The notes beneath the pieces were generated by a model that saw nothing but the letters and a program-made list of their open reading frames with translations, was not told the origin of the DNA and made no database searches. This document shows positions 21,627 to 32,919 of a stretch of 64,000 nucleotides of DNA, one piece after another; position 1 is the first letter of the stretch, and every line of letters starts with the position of its first letter. Origin of the DNA: Zanthoxylum bungeanum (lineage: Eukaryota; Streptophyta; Magnoliopsida; Sapindales; Rutaceae); contig SKCR01001811.1 in NCBI GenBank assembly GCA_019454045.1, positions 1-64,000 on the forward strand, given 5' to 3'. The translations under genes were made by a program, and so were the position numbers.

Positions 21627-21996
21627 ATGCAAAAAATGGAAAAGATCTCATTTAAGTTAATTTTTTTAATCATCATCTTGATCGTTATATCCGGTTTGTG
21701 TTTGTCTCAAAATCCACTTTATTTTTTTATTTTTTTTTTTTTTGCTGTTACAAGTAACGTTCAAGTTTTGTTTGATTTACTCTGTGATCTTCATCTTAAA
21801 AAATAAAATTTAATTTGCAGGCACTATAATTTTTGGGTTACCAAAAGTTGAAGCCTACACTGGAGGGTTACCAATTCGTTGTGCAAAGGATTCTGATTGT
21901 GTGAGGGATTGTCCAACTGAAAAAGGATTTTGTTGCCAAAGTGAAAATAGACAAACATGTCCAAGAGGAATTTGTTTTTGTACTCAAAAATATTAG
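21627..21996 (+). CDS. Defensin-like secreted cysteine-rich peptide (two exons)
   Basis: Probable host gene. Exon 1 is 21627-21693, the intron 21694-21820 (GT...TTTGCAG, T-rich before the acceptor), exon 2 21821-21996. Together they give 80 residues. Two in-frame ATGs (21627, 21636) are possible starts. Residues 1-30 form a signal peptide: a lysine-rich start, then a run of Leu/Ile/Phe/Val. The mature part has eight cysteines spaced C-x5-C-x3-C-x6-C-C-x7-C-x4-C-x-C. It therefore contains the C-x3-C / G-x-C / C-x-C signature of the cysteine-stabilised alpha-beta fold. A phase-1 intron at the end of the signal peptide is the usual structure of plant defensin-like and nodule cysteine-rich (NCR) peptide genes. 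Such peptides are secreted and act in defence, signalling or symbiosis; which applies here is unknown. No stop or frameshift is present. Confidence 0.78.
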
Positions 21997-22575
21997 TTAT
22001 TAATTGAATTATCATTGTAGATTTTGGTTTCCCGGAGCTCCTACCTCTCTTCTAACTCCCTAATATTCGAAGTTCGTAAAGCCACTTTTGTCTTATGCTT
22101 GGTAGCGAACTTTAACAGACCAAAGCTGGAAATCGGATCCTTCCAAATCCCTTCATCATAAGAAAGAAAATAATCATGAGAGCAGCACATATTTTGAAAT
22201 CTAAAGAGTGCTTGTTCATAAGAAACCAACACTTTACATAAAAAAAACTTGTTGATGGTGGTTTTTTTTGTTATGCTCTTGATCCTAGGAAGGTCGAAGG
22301 ATATAGTGGTAATACTCACCTAAGTGGATAGAAAGGCCCAAGGGCCCACAAGTTAGAGGAAAGATGGAACATGATCCGACCTTGATGGGTGTTGATGGTA
22401 ATTTCCTAACCCGAGAAAAGCCAGAGTATGAAGAAGGTATAGAAATGGATTTCCACTTCCGGAACAAGGGACCCAGGCCCAAGAGGCATAGACATTTGGC
22501 TCGACGGAAAGACCAGAGTTAGTTTGCACTTGATGACTGACTCGAGGTGAAAAGATGTTCGGGGAAGATGATGGG
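21997..22575. other. Spacer between defensin-like gene and element F
   Basis: Includes the probable 3' end of the peptide gene, then sequence with moderate-length minus-strand frames (22041-22319, 22285-22482) that show no known domain and overlap each other. Nothing further can be supported. Confidence 0.4.
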
Positions 22576-24206
22576 TGATGAGCGGAAAATATATCAATAT
22601 TTACCGCCACTTTCACTTAATATGTTGTACAGTTTCTCGAGTTTTATGAACGTTTTGATGTGTTTGTGTTTATTTTAAAGATAAATAAAATATCGGGACT
22701 CACTGGAATCAATTCGGGGCTAAAACGATGAAATTTGGATCAAAAGAGCAGAATTGGAATTTTACAAGGCCCATCGCGACGCTCGACCTTTAATGCGTCG
22801 CGACGCCGGGCCAATAATGCAGACTGCCGACACTTTTCATCATTGTTGCGCGCTTCGCGACGGTCAACCCTCAAAACCTCACGACGCCGACCCAATAATT
22901 CAGTCCGCCGACACTACTGTAGCACGCGTCGCGACACACAAGTGTTTTGCGTCACGACGCGCACCCGTTTTGGAGCCTATAAATAGCAGCCTCAATTGAT
23001 GGAAAATTTCATGCTTTCTTTTGAGGTTTCTTTATAAAACTTAGAAGAGAGTGTCTTGTTTGTTTATTTTCAGCTTTCTTGTATTTTTTTTTTAATTTTA
23101 GCAATAAAATTGTGTGTGTTTTTATTCAAGCATGAGTAGGTAACTTCTTTCTACTGGGGTGAAAGGTGACAATTTTATTATGATAATTTAGATTAATCTC
23201 CCTTATTTTATAATATATAAATTATCTAAAAACCTGACTTAATTGGATACCGCCGTTATGGTTGGTTGGACTTAATTGGATACCGCCTAAAAACATGACT
23301 TAATTGGATACCGCCTATATGATCGGTTAGTAATATAATGCAAATTTATATATTATAATAAGGGAGATTTCTAGATTTGAAATATTAAAAGTGGATCCCC
23401 TAACCCCAGCATTTTTTTCATTGTTTTATTTCAACTTTTTAGTTTTCAACTTGTTGTATGATGTTTTGTTTTATTTATTTATTTAGTAGTCCTAGGTATG
23501 TGTTGTAACTAAATATATTATCTATGGTTGTGATGAATTCCAACATTAGGGATTTTATAAGGTTATTTGTCTTATGTCTTGTGTGATGTTTTGGTTTATT
23601 TATTGAGTCTTAATCTTAATGCTTCTTGTTAATTGGCCAGTAATAAGATTGATTTGGTAAACTTAAAATGAACTTGACAAAGGGATTTTAGGTTTCACCT
23701 TTAGACTCAATAGCTCACGATCTTACCTTAGAGATTTCCTTCCAGGATAGACATATACCTGTCGGGCGTGGGTAGCCATAATTGGAACTTGATCTTAATG
23801 ATTTTGGAGTTTCTAAATTAACACAGACATGCAGTTAATTGGGTCACTTTGGGTGTTTGCATTCGACCATCGACATAGGCTTTTGCATATCTTCGTGTTC
23901 CAGGTTAATAAACCAATATATTACACAAGTATAAGATAATCACTTCGTATTTAGAAGATTATTGGAATGATTCACAACCCTAGATAGTTTCATATTATTG
24001 ATTTCTTTTAGAGTTTACCTTTGTTTTGTTTTATTTATTTGTTTTAGATAAAAATCATCATCCAACCAACAATCAAATCAATTAGATACTTGTAGAACTT
24101 TAACTTCATTATTTAATAGCATAAGTAATAAGTCTTCGTGGGATCAATACATTTTATACTACTTGAACGATAAGTGCGCTTGCATAACATTTGTTTACCG
24201 CCGGTC
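22576..24206 (+). repeat. 5' LTR of element F
   Basis: Starts TGATGAGCGG and ends TACCGCCGGTCA (1631 bp). Its ends match LTRs D1, D2 and H. U3 contains several copies of the palindrome GCGTCGCGACGC or one-base variants (22770-22960). Downstream of the TATA box are ACCGCC hairpin units at 23249-23266 and 23310-23327. Confidence 0.88.
22978..22985 (+). promoter_or_regulatory. TATA box of F LTR
   Basis: TATAAATA in the context GCCTATAAATAGCAGCC, just after the GC-rich palindrome cluster. The same GCCTATAAA context occurs in LTRs H, D1 and D2. Confidence 0.75.
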
Positions 24207-24212
24207 AAGTTT

Positions 24213-24231
24213 TTTGCGCCGTTGATGGGGA
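24213..24231 (+). other. Primer binding site of element F (Asp tRNA type, degenerate)
   Basis: TTGCGCCGTTGATGGGGA follows the LTR. The Athila form is TGGCGCCGTTGCCGGGGA, complementary to the 3' end of plant Asp tRNA; here two or more positions differ. Confidence 0.7.
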
Positions 24232-24447
24232 CTTATTTACCTTTTACTATTAATTTTGAGGTTAGATACTTTACTTGTGTCTAATTTATTTTTACTTATT
24301 ATTTTTATTTTCTTGTGTTTCAGGTTCTCAAACACTACATCAGAAGAAGCAGCAGCTTTGAAATCTGTCCCATTAACCCATAAATTAAAAGAACACTCAG
24401 ACAATTAAGAAGGGAAAGGCGAGAAGATCAAGAAGCAGTGATCAACA

Positions 24448-24674
24448 TGAACAATCAAGAACCTGAACCTTTGGAAGTAGCACCACCAATTCCCATTCGA
24501 TATAGAACAATTCTGGTGGTTGACGACTTCATATCATGTATTGTTCTTCCACCCTACCAGCAAATGCCTGTGAAATCAAGGTATTCATTCAAATGATCAA
24601 CAGTCAGTTAAGTTCGGGGGAAGTACAATTGAAGATCCTAAGCACACATCAAAAAACTTCCGGGATGGTTGTGG
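24448..24674 (+). pseudogene. Athila gag N-terminal part (element F)
   Basis: The ATG at 24448 opens a frame with P-I-P-I-R-Y-R-T followed by a decayed segment that still shows the gag N-terminal order (F-E-I-K ... I-Q-M-I-N-S-Q). Frameshifts are present near 24595-24640. The frame is cut at 24674 by copia G, and gag resumes at 36476. Confidence 0.75.
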
Positions 24675-26655
24675 TGTTGGGATTTATGTCCTAGAGCTTC
24701 ATGTATTGTAAATGGAATTGATTATTGTAATAATAATAAATGCATTATTCTTTTTATCAAAGTTGTTTAATTTATATCGCATATTGTCCAATTGTCTTGT
24801 TTACCTTGATTACTATTTTACCTTCAGACTTAGTGTATGTTTGATGCATAAGAGGATTTAAGTCTAAAGTTAGTAATCTAAATAGTCCATAGAGAGCAAA
24901 CAAAGAGGGTACTTTGTTTGTGGTATATCTATAGCTGCGGTCCATTCTATACTTGTATGACGACATTGATCTGGGATCGTTCATGTAGTGACATGGGAAT
25001 GGAGGCACCTTGTATGATAAGATCATATAGGACTTGACTCAGATAAATACGAATTTTTTTAATATCCGTTAATCGAAGAAATTCTTTTATCTAATAGATG
25101 GTCATATATGGATTCGATCTTAATCCTAAGTGTACTACGAACTCCTGCATGCCAGGTTATGTCCTTTGATTTACTATGGTGAGGTTGGTGTTGCATTCCC
25201 AGCCAATAACTACGTATTTTGGGGATATGATTTGGTATGTAGCTGGGAACATTTTACATAGATATGGAATTCACTCATTCTTACGAGAAGCAGATGAATA
25301 TCTCTTTTAAGAGTTGATTCGGGACTTAAACAATTTGAGCGCTCAACTTTTCTATTACGAATAGAAAATATTTTATATTCATAATTGTTATGAATTAATT
25401 GTTCATTATAGAATTAATGGTGCTTAAGAGACAAAATATTTAGAGGGGTTTTAACGGACTTATGACCGGCTCTATTTATGAGATATTCGTGAAGGGCTAA
25501 TCCATATGTAATGACTATATCGATGGACACCGAAAATGTTCGATTTATTTAATCCATCTACGATAACGGGAGTTCAACTTCGCGTTTTTAGTGGAATAAC
25601 ATGGAGTTAATAATTCATAATATTTGATTAAGAGTTTAATTAATATTCGGAATTATTGGAGCTCGAACTGTAGGTCCATTTGGTCCCCGTGCTAGCTCGA
25701 TTAACTGTAGCAAACCTAATATAACTAGATTGTCTAATTATATGCTCACATTATATTTATTTATATATTATTAATAAGATTAATAATATTTATTGTCACA
25801 AATGAAAACTATGTTAAATTAGTTTAATGTAATGTTTTCTAGAATTCTTTGATTATGAGATAATCAAGTCTTGATTATGAGATAATCAAGTTAGTAATAA
25901 TTATGAGATAATTACTACAACATAATTGAAGGTAAATAAATCATTATTAATATATTGATTTTTATTTACCATTGGAGACAAAGCCATATGGCTTACCATG
26001 TCATCCAAGCAATTATGTCTATTAGGTGGCTTGGATACACCTAATAGATTTGTCATTAGCTAATGCATTTTATGCTTAGTATGGCCTTCACATTCATGTG
26101 TTTGCCATTGAAAGAAAGCATTGAATGCTTAATGACAAAGCCATTGTCTTTAGCTTTACATTTCTTATGCTTTGGTATGACATTCACATTTTTGTGTTGG
26201 CCATTGCAAGAAAGCATTAGATGCTTAATGACAAGGTTAGTTGGCTTGTGTAAGAGAATATAATCTCTACCATTTCTCTCACTTCCTAAGGTTAACACTT
26301 TGCATTCATTCACAAAATTGTTGTGAGAAAAATTTGAGAGAAAAGAAAGAAGAACTTCAAATATTCACAAGTGTTGTGAGAGTATTTGAAATTCCAAAAG
26401 GCCAAACACCATTGTGACATCCTAAATCTCTAAATAGTTTAGAGGTTTAATCTTTGTGAGTGAAGCCCACACTTCGGTTTGTTGGTTTCGATTCATAGTT
26501 CGGAAGATCGAGTGGTTGATCTAAGTGTTGGACACTAAAGATTGATCTTGGCTAATACAAAAAAGGGAGAAGGCAAAGAAAATTTTGAAGATCCATACTG
26601 GACCCGGTGCCACCACAAGCAACTTCCGCCGCGCTAAGGAAAGTCGTTTCCTACA
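24675..26655 (+). repeat. 5' LTR of element G
   Basis: Begins TGTTGGGATTTATG and ends TTTCCTACA (1981 bp). It differs from the 3' LTR by scattered substitutions and a 20-bp duplication of the TGATTATGAGATAATCAAG segment at about 25850-25890. Confidence 0.93.
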
Positions 26656-26656
26656 A

Positions 26657-26671
26657 TTGGTATCGGAGCTT
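26657..26671 (+). other. Primer binding site of element G
   Basis: TTGGTATCGGAGCTT follows the LTR by one base. The normal TGGTATCAGAGC has one substitution (A to G). Confidence 0.8.
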
Positions 26672-28577
26672 AAGGTTGAAAAGTTTTCTTAACCCTTTCT
26701 CTTTTTAAGTTTAAGTTTTAATAATTATATTAGATATAAATTATTAATATGCATGTTGTGATGAGTAGGCACAATTAGATTCATGAGAAAAATGGTTTTT
26801 TAATGTTCATGTGATGAATGTTTACTTTGATTCATGTGATGAATGTATTGCGTTGATCGTTAATTTTTCCGGCTCTTATTTTTAGTATTGAAAATGTAAG
26901 ACCATAAGTCATATTCTTTCAAGTGTTGTAAGTTCATTTCTTTTGTAATAAGTCCATTTTGGAACTCAATTTGTAACTTGGAGGAGCCGATGCCACAAAG
27001 GACTCATTACGAACCTATTCCGCGAAGAACTCAACAACATACCATGGAGCAAGATTTGAAGACCAATGGATGCCTTTGATTTATTGTACTAATTAGATTA
27101 GTATTTTTTTTTAAAAAAAAGAGCCTGGTTAACGCAATATTTGTATGTATGTGAAACTTCATTCCGTTACGAGTCATAGAAAAAAATGGGGACCAAAACG
27201 GACTCCGGAAGCTCCCGAACGGAGTAAATGAAGTTTTAGTGTTTTAACACCAGACCGATTTCGTTCGAACTCCAGTCAAACGAAACTCAAACATTTTGTT
27301 ACTGCCTGGAAACCGTTCAAACGCCCATAGAACGCTACAAAAACGTTTTCAGCCCAGACCTGGGCATATATATGTGTTTTAAATTGTTTATTAACATGCC
27401 ATATAGCCAAGGGTGCCTACTCTTGCATTTTCACATGCCATAACATGTAGACATGCATGATATTCAAGTTATAAAATATGATTTTATGTAAATTTAAAAG
27501 TTAAATTAGAATATAGATGCATGTAAATGAATTAATAAGATTAATTAGTTTAAAGGTTTGAAAATTACGAATTCAAGTTTAAGAACAAATGGACATTATG
27601 AGTACATTATTTTCCTTGGTATATTGGATGGAAACCGGATATAAATTCCATAGCCGCTTCCGAATGGACGGTAATTTGGTTTGCACTCGGGATATAATTC
27701 CACGTACCTTTGGAAATAACATACTTTTATCTATTAAATGGTTTAATGACATATAGTCCATTAGTTGAATTTTAAAATTTTAAAACCTATAAGTGAACTA
27801 ATTTTTTAATTGTTAAAATTAATTAGATCACTTAAGAAACTTGATTAAATTAGTTTAATTAAGTTAATGATTAGTAGAGACTAATAAGTATTAGTGAATA
27901 AAATTTTAAGTGTTAAAATTAGTTAGATCACTATAATCCACTAGTATTAATAAAGATATGTTTTAGCCGAGCATAATCTTAATACATTAGAAACGAGTGA
28001 GATAGAAACCTTAAACTTCAAAATAGTGAGTGGGAGAGGGATATACCACAATATATCCCGCGATCTCCATTGTTATCTAGAAACGTGAGATTCAATAGGC
28101 GCCTCGAGACGGCTTTGCTTTCGTCCCCCTACGGATGGTGTCCTTATTGGGTCAATATCAAGTTTGGATTCCGAAAGGATAGGGACTCTAGATGCATTTG
28201 GTGATTTGACCTACCCTACGGCGTCACTTCACTAGTTAAGTCCAAGGGTTCTGAAATAATGGGTCACACTCACAAAGGAATAGTTAAGTTGTTAATCAAA
28301 GCTTCCTTGATCAAAATAACGGTAGTTGATTAATATAGGAATAAGAGTTATTTCAGATATATTATTCAATTGAGAATGTCTCAATCTATCATGCGAATAC
28401 TTGACCTACCCTACAGCGGCACTTATTTGTGGGATGATAGATAATCGTGGCATAGTAATTCTTTTAGGTTCTAATTCATTATACATTGATCATGCATCAT
28501 GTTTAATTTTATGCCTAAATGTTTGACAATTTTAACATGCGACGAATGAATATTGAATGTGCGTTTATTATTTTTCC
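26672..28577 (+). other. Long leader of element G
   Basis: A 1.9-kb untranslated region. It contains the conserved block at 27611-27716 and the GTTCAAACG/GAACGCTAC unit at 27313. It also has two copies of TTGACCTACCCTACRGCG (28207 and 28402), each preceding a CAC-TT element. No gene is seen. Confidence 0.6.
27611..27716 (+). other. Conserved block (copia G leader copy)
   Basis: Shares GGTATATTGGATGGAAACC, TAAATTCCATAGCCG, TCCGAATGGACGGTA and GGGATATAATTCCACGTACC with the blocks in Tat-like LTRs. The terminal helix here is TTTCC-(TT)-GGTA with TACC-(TTT)-GGAAA, whereas LTR A has CTCTC with GAGAG at the same place. The lower stem therefore differs in sequence but stays complementary. Confidence 0.6.
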
Positions 28578-29702
28578 AGCCATGGCATCTGCAATAATCT
28601 CCATTATCAAACAACAAGAAAAATTAACCGGGGATAATTATGTTAAATTGAAAAGTGACATGAATGCTATCTTGGTCTGTGAAGACCTTAAATTTGTCCT
28701 AATGGAGGAATGTCCTCATGTGCCAGCACCTAATGCTGGCAAAGCTGCACGTAAAGCTTATAATAATTGGATTAAAGCTGATGAGAAAGCCCATAGCTAT
28801 TTGATAGCATCCATGTATCAGGATCTTGCTGCACAGCATGAGCCTATGGCGATGACCGGCGTAAACACACACGTATAACGCAAGCGCACGTATCATTCAA
28901 GTAGTATAAAAATATCGATCCCACGAGAACTTAATTCCTACTGTTGTTATTAATTATTGATTCTATTTATTTACGAGTATCTAATTATAGGGAGAAAGGA
29001 ATTGATTGCTTTTGGTTGGTTGAATGTGGTTTTGCAAAATAAAATAAAAACAGACTCAAAAGAAAATACTAAGGAAAATAAAAGAAAAGACTCAAGGATC
29101 TAGGGTCGTGACTCCACACAATATTATTATAAGATGAATTGATTCTCTTATTTATGTGTAATTAATTCAGTTTACTAACCTGGAACACAAAAATATGCAA
29201 AAGCATCTTCCGATGGTCAGATGCAAATACCCAGTATAACACAATTGAACCATATTCCTATGTCAACCATATTACCCTGGATTCATTAAGTTTAAGTTCC
29301 AATTATGGCTACCCCCGCCCGACAGGTATATGTCTATCCTGTAAGGAAATCTATTAAAGGGTTATCTATCCTCAAGGAAGATCGTGAGCTATTGAATCTA
29401 AGGCTAAACTTAAAATCCCTATGTCTAGTTCATTTTAAGTTTACCAAATCAATCTTATTGGTGATCAGACAACAAGAAGCATTAAGCTTAAGACTCAATA
29501 AACAAACTAAAGAACTACCCATAAAAAGAAAATCAATTATTAAGTGTGTGTATTGTGTTTCATCACTTCCCTAGAATAAAATAAAATGCTGGGAGTTAGA
29601 GGATCCACAATTAATATTTCTTATCTAGGAATCTCACTTATTATAATATATAAATTATTTTATATTCTGCTTTCTCAGGAATTAATAATATTAAACATTT
29701 AA

Positions 29703-29831
29703 AACCAGCCATATAGGCGGTAATCTATTTAGTCCAATTACACCAGCCATATAGGCGGTAATTATCTGTCACATAAAGACCAGCCATATAGGCGGTAAGG
29801 TAATTTATATTTAAACCAGCCATATAGGCGG
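29703..29831 (-). repeat. Four bulged-hairpin units in LTR H
   Basis: Sense units ACCGCC-TATAT-GGC-T-GGT at 29703-29720, 29741-29758, 29778-29795 and 29814-29831, identical in the stem and spaced 36-38 bp. They lie downstream of the TATA box and so would be in the RNA. Confidence 0.85.
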
Positions 29832-30112
29832 TAATAAAGTCTGACATTAATTAATCCGGTTAAATTATAATTTATAAATTATAATTAAGTGAGATTTACC
29901 TAAATAATTATATTAAAGGTTTCACCTTTTACCCCAGCGGTAAATTAACTACTAAACATTAAAAAGAAAGGTAGAAGAAGAGAAATACTATTACTGAAAA
30001 TTAAAAGACATAAATTAAAAATATTATTTATATATACAAAAATAGATGCTTCTATGAAATCAGAGAGAATTCTCCAAGGAAAGCATGAAGAAAAATGAAT
30101 CCGGCGGCCTCC

Positions 30113-30119
30113 TTTTATA
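30113..30119 (-). promoter_or_regulatory. TATA box of LTR H
   Basis: The minus strand reads GCCTATAAAAGG, downstream of the ACGT-core array in transcription order. Confidence 0.75.
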
Positions 30120-30224
30120 GGCATATTTTGGTCCAGCGTCGCGGCGCTGGAAATGCACTAGCGTCGCGACGCTGGAAACAGTCCACGCGGGTTGACCACG
30201 CGTCTGTCGGCAGCAATAATTGAG

Positions 30225-30540
30225 CCACGTGTCACGCTATGGTTGGCTGGCGATGTGGTCGAATAGCAGGGCGACACGTGGCAGGCGCTGATAGGTGGAA
30301 TTTCGGTCCAATAGCGGCTTGACACGTGGCAGCATCTGATTCGTCAATAATTCGGTCCAATGGTGAGATGGCACGTGGTACGCGCTTGGTTTGGTCCAAT
30401 GAGATGTTGGCACGTGGCGGCCGGCGCATATTAGCAAAACCGTTGTGATGGTGACATGTGGCACAACGCACGTTAGCATGATCGGCGCACGTTAGTAAAT
30501 TTTGACCAATCAGATTTCGACACGTGCCACACGGTGCAAG
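30225..30540 (-). promoter_or_regulatory. ACGT-core (G-box/ABRE-like) array of LTR H
   Basis: About seven copies of CACGTG with flanks such as GACACGTGGC or GCCACGTGTC (one is CATGTGGC), 35-60 bp apart. They are interleaved with GCGCACGTTAGCA strings and the palindrome AGCGTCGCGACGC. CACGTGGC is the known binding core of plant bZIP/bHLH factors, including ABA-response factors. Activity here is inferred. Confidence 0.7.
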
Positions 30541-31377
30541 TTACCAAGTCCGGCGCATGCTGGGAGTCGCGACGCGCAGGCCTTGAGCGTCGCGACGCGA
30601 AAAAGACAAAAATATCTCTGTTGACGCATTTTTGTCCATTTATGCCCCAAATTGCCTCCAATGCTTTCCAAACTTTATTTATCTGCAAAATAACAAACAA
30701 AACACATCAAAACGTTCATAAAACTCGAGAAACAATACAAAACATTAGGTCAAATGAGTGAGAATAAGTGATATAAATACCACTTATCAGGCGACAACAT
30801 CAATAATTATGCAGTCATTACAGAACATGTTTGGGCAACCTTCAGACCGGCAACAACATGAGGCAATTGCCTCTGTATTGACCGCTAGAATGAAGGAAGG
30901 CACATCAGTCCGAGACCATGTGTTAAGGATGATGGCTCATCTTAATATGGCTGAAACCCATGGTGCACGTATCAATGTGCAAAGCCAGGTGACAATGATC
31001 ATGGAAACCCTTCCGAAGAGTTTCCTGCAGTTTAAAAGCAATTGTTCTTGAATAAATTGACTTTTACGTTGACTGAACTGCTAAATGAGCTCACCAATTA
31101 CGAGTCCGTTATGAATGTTCTCGTAGGCCAAATACCGAGGCAAGTTTCCGAATCTTCTAAATCTGCAAAGAAGAAGAAGAAAGGCAATTGGAAGGCAAAG
31201 AAAACCAATGAAAAAGAAGAACAACAAAAGCTCCAAAGGAACCAATGCCAAAAGAAAATGTTTCCATTGTGAACAACAAGGGCATTGGAAAAGGAATTGT
31301 CCGAAATACCTTGCCGAGTTTAAAAAGAGAAGAAAAAATCAGGTAAATATGATTTACTTGTCATTGAGTCTCTTTTA

Positions 31378-31740
31378 GTGGAGGATGATAAATCCGCTTG
31401 GATTGTTGATTCTGGTGCCACTAACCATGTTTGTTGTTCTTTGCAGCTACTTGACTCATGGAGGGACCTTTCTGAAGGTAGCTTCACCATGAGAGTTGGG
31501 ACAAGGGATGCTGTTTCAGCAAAAGCAGTGGGAGATTCCAAGTTAAACTTTAATAATAGTTATTTATGTTTAAATGGTGTGTTATATATTCCTGGTTTTC
31601 GCAGGAATTTGATTTCTGTAACAAAACTTATGGAATGTGGTTTTTCTGTTTCATTTAATAATAAGTCAGTTATTATTAGTAGAAATGGATAAAATATATG
31701 CACGGGAAACTCCGAAAATAATCTATATGTATTAAGGCCG
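31378..31740 (+). pseudogene. Protease region of element G
   Basis: W-I-V-D-S-G-A-T-N-H-V marks the aspartic protease active site (D-S-G). The frame is open from 31321 to a TAA at 31690, where N-G-stop-N-I-C interrupts the text leading into integrase. Confidence 0.9.
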
Positions 31741-32340
31741 TTAATGCATGAATCACTGCTTAATACTGAAATGTTTAAGATTGAAAGATCTAAAACTAAA
31801 CGGCAAAAGATTTCTCATGATGATACCTATTTATGGCACCTTAGACTTGGTCATATTAACCTTGACCGGATAGATAGACTAATTAAGAACGGAGTTTTAA
31901 ATCAGTTAAAACTTGGTACTTTACATGTCTGCGAATCCTGTCTAGAAGTCAAAATGACCAAGAGACCTTTTACTGGAAAAGGGATAAGAGCCAAAGAAAC
32001 TCTTGAGCTAATACATTCGGATGTGTGCGGACCGATGAATGTAAAAGCCTGAGGTGGTTTTGAATACTTCGTCACTTTCATTGACGATTATTCCAGATAT
32101 GGGTATGTTTACCTAATACAGCACAAGTCAGATACATTTGAAAAGTTCAAAGAGTATCGTGCTGAGGTTGAGAACCAATTAGGTAAAAGCATCAAAATTC
32201 TACGATCAGATCGTGGAGGAGAATACCTTGATAGAGATTTTGAGGAATTCTTAGTCGAGCATGGAATTGTTTCACAGCTCACAGCACCTGGAACACCACA
32301 ACAAAATGGTGTTGCAGAAAGGAGAAATTGAACCCTACTA
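31741..32340 (+). pseudogene. Integrase of element G
   Basis: The zinc-binding region L-W-H-L-R-L-G-H-I-N ... C-E-S-C is followed by the core H-S-D-V-C-G-P (Asp 1), L-R-S-D-R-G-G-E-Y (Asp 2) and N-G-V-A-E-R-R-N (Glu), so all three catalytic residues remain. Stops TGA at 32050 (between K-A and G-G-F) and TGA at 32329 (in R-R-N-x-T-L) both fit CGA to TGA changes of conserved Arg codons. Confidence 0.92.
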
Positions 32341-32919
32341 GACATGATAAGATCAATGTTTAGTTATAGCAATCTACCTAGTTCATTCTGGGGGTATGCA
32401 TTGCAAACTGCAATGTATATCCTGAATGTAGTTCCTTCTAAGTCTGTTTCTAAGACTCCCTTAGAGTTGTGGAATGGTCGTAAAGCTAGTTTGCGATATT
32501 TCCACATATGGGGGTGTCCAGCACATGTGCTAAAGAACAAGACTACTAAGTTGGAACCACGTTCACATGTGTGTCTATTTGTAGGCTATCCTAAGGAAAC
32601 TAGGGGTGGATTCTTTTATAGTCCAGAAGATAATAAAGTATTTGTGTCGACTAATGCTATATTTCTTGAGGAGGACTATATGAGAGAGTTCAAACCTCGA
32701 AGTAAAGTGTTACTTGAGGAGTTACTTGCTGGTACGACCAGTACATCATTATCAAATGTTGACAAAGACATAACACCTTCTACATATGAAAGTCAGATGC
32801 AAGTTTATCAGGATACCATATCACCTAGGCGCAGTGGCAGGGTTGTAAGACAACCTTAACGCTATCTAGGAAATGGTGAGGTACAAGTTGTTGCATCTTG
32901 TGATGGTATAGATGATCCA
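32341..32919 (+). pseudogene. Integrase C-terminal and linker region of element G
   Basis: An open frame of 171 codons with [18 protein letters not shown] and the G-C-P-A-H-V motif, ending before [10 protein letters not shown] where TAA (32857) replaces the usual Glu or Gln codon. Confidence 0.9.

Larger units (their letters stand above)
28853..30789 (-). repeat. Solo LTR H (D-family type) with target duplication
   Basis: A single 1937-bp LTR on the minus strand, TGATAAGTGG...GCCGGTCA in sense, flanked by GGCGA (28848-28852 and 30790-30794). No internal element sequence or second LTR is present, so this is the product of LTR-LTR recombination. It carries the same ACGT-core array, TATA box and bulged hairpins as D1 and D2. 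Confidence 0.93.
28578..31330 (+). pseudogene. gag of element G, interrupted by solo LTR H
   Basis: The ATG at 28578 (M-A-S-A-I-I-S) starts a copia gag with N-Y-V-K-L-K-S-D-M and N-N-W-I-K-A-D-E-K-A. It is cut at 28852 by LTR H and resumes at 30790 with Q-N-M-F-G-Q and the conserved capsid text to about 31045. A frameshift follows, then a lysine-rich linker and, in a third frame, the zinc knuckle C-F-H-C-E-Q-Q-G-H-W-K-R-N-C near 31270. At least two frameshifts plus the insertion make it non-functional. Confidence 0.9.

Noticed and set aside
21627..21996. Firm assignment as a nodule-specific NCR peptide
   Set aside because: Cysteine spacing is compatible, but it also fits the general defensin-like class, and the species is not known to be a legume.
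22041..22482. Minus-strand host gene
   Set aside because: Two overlapping frames without domain, intron signals or codon bias; left as unassigned spacer.
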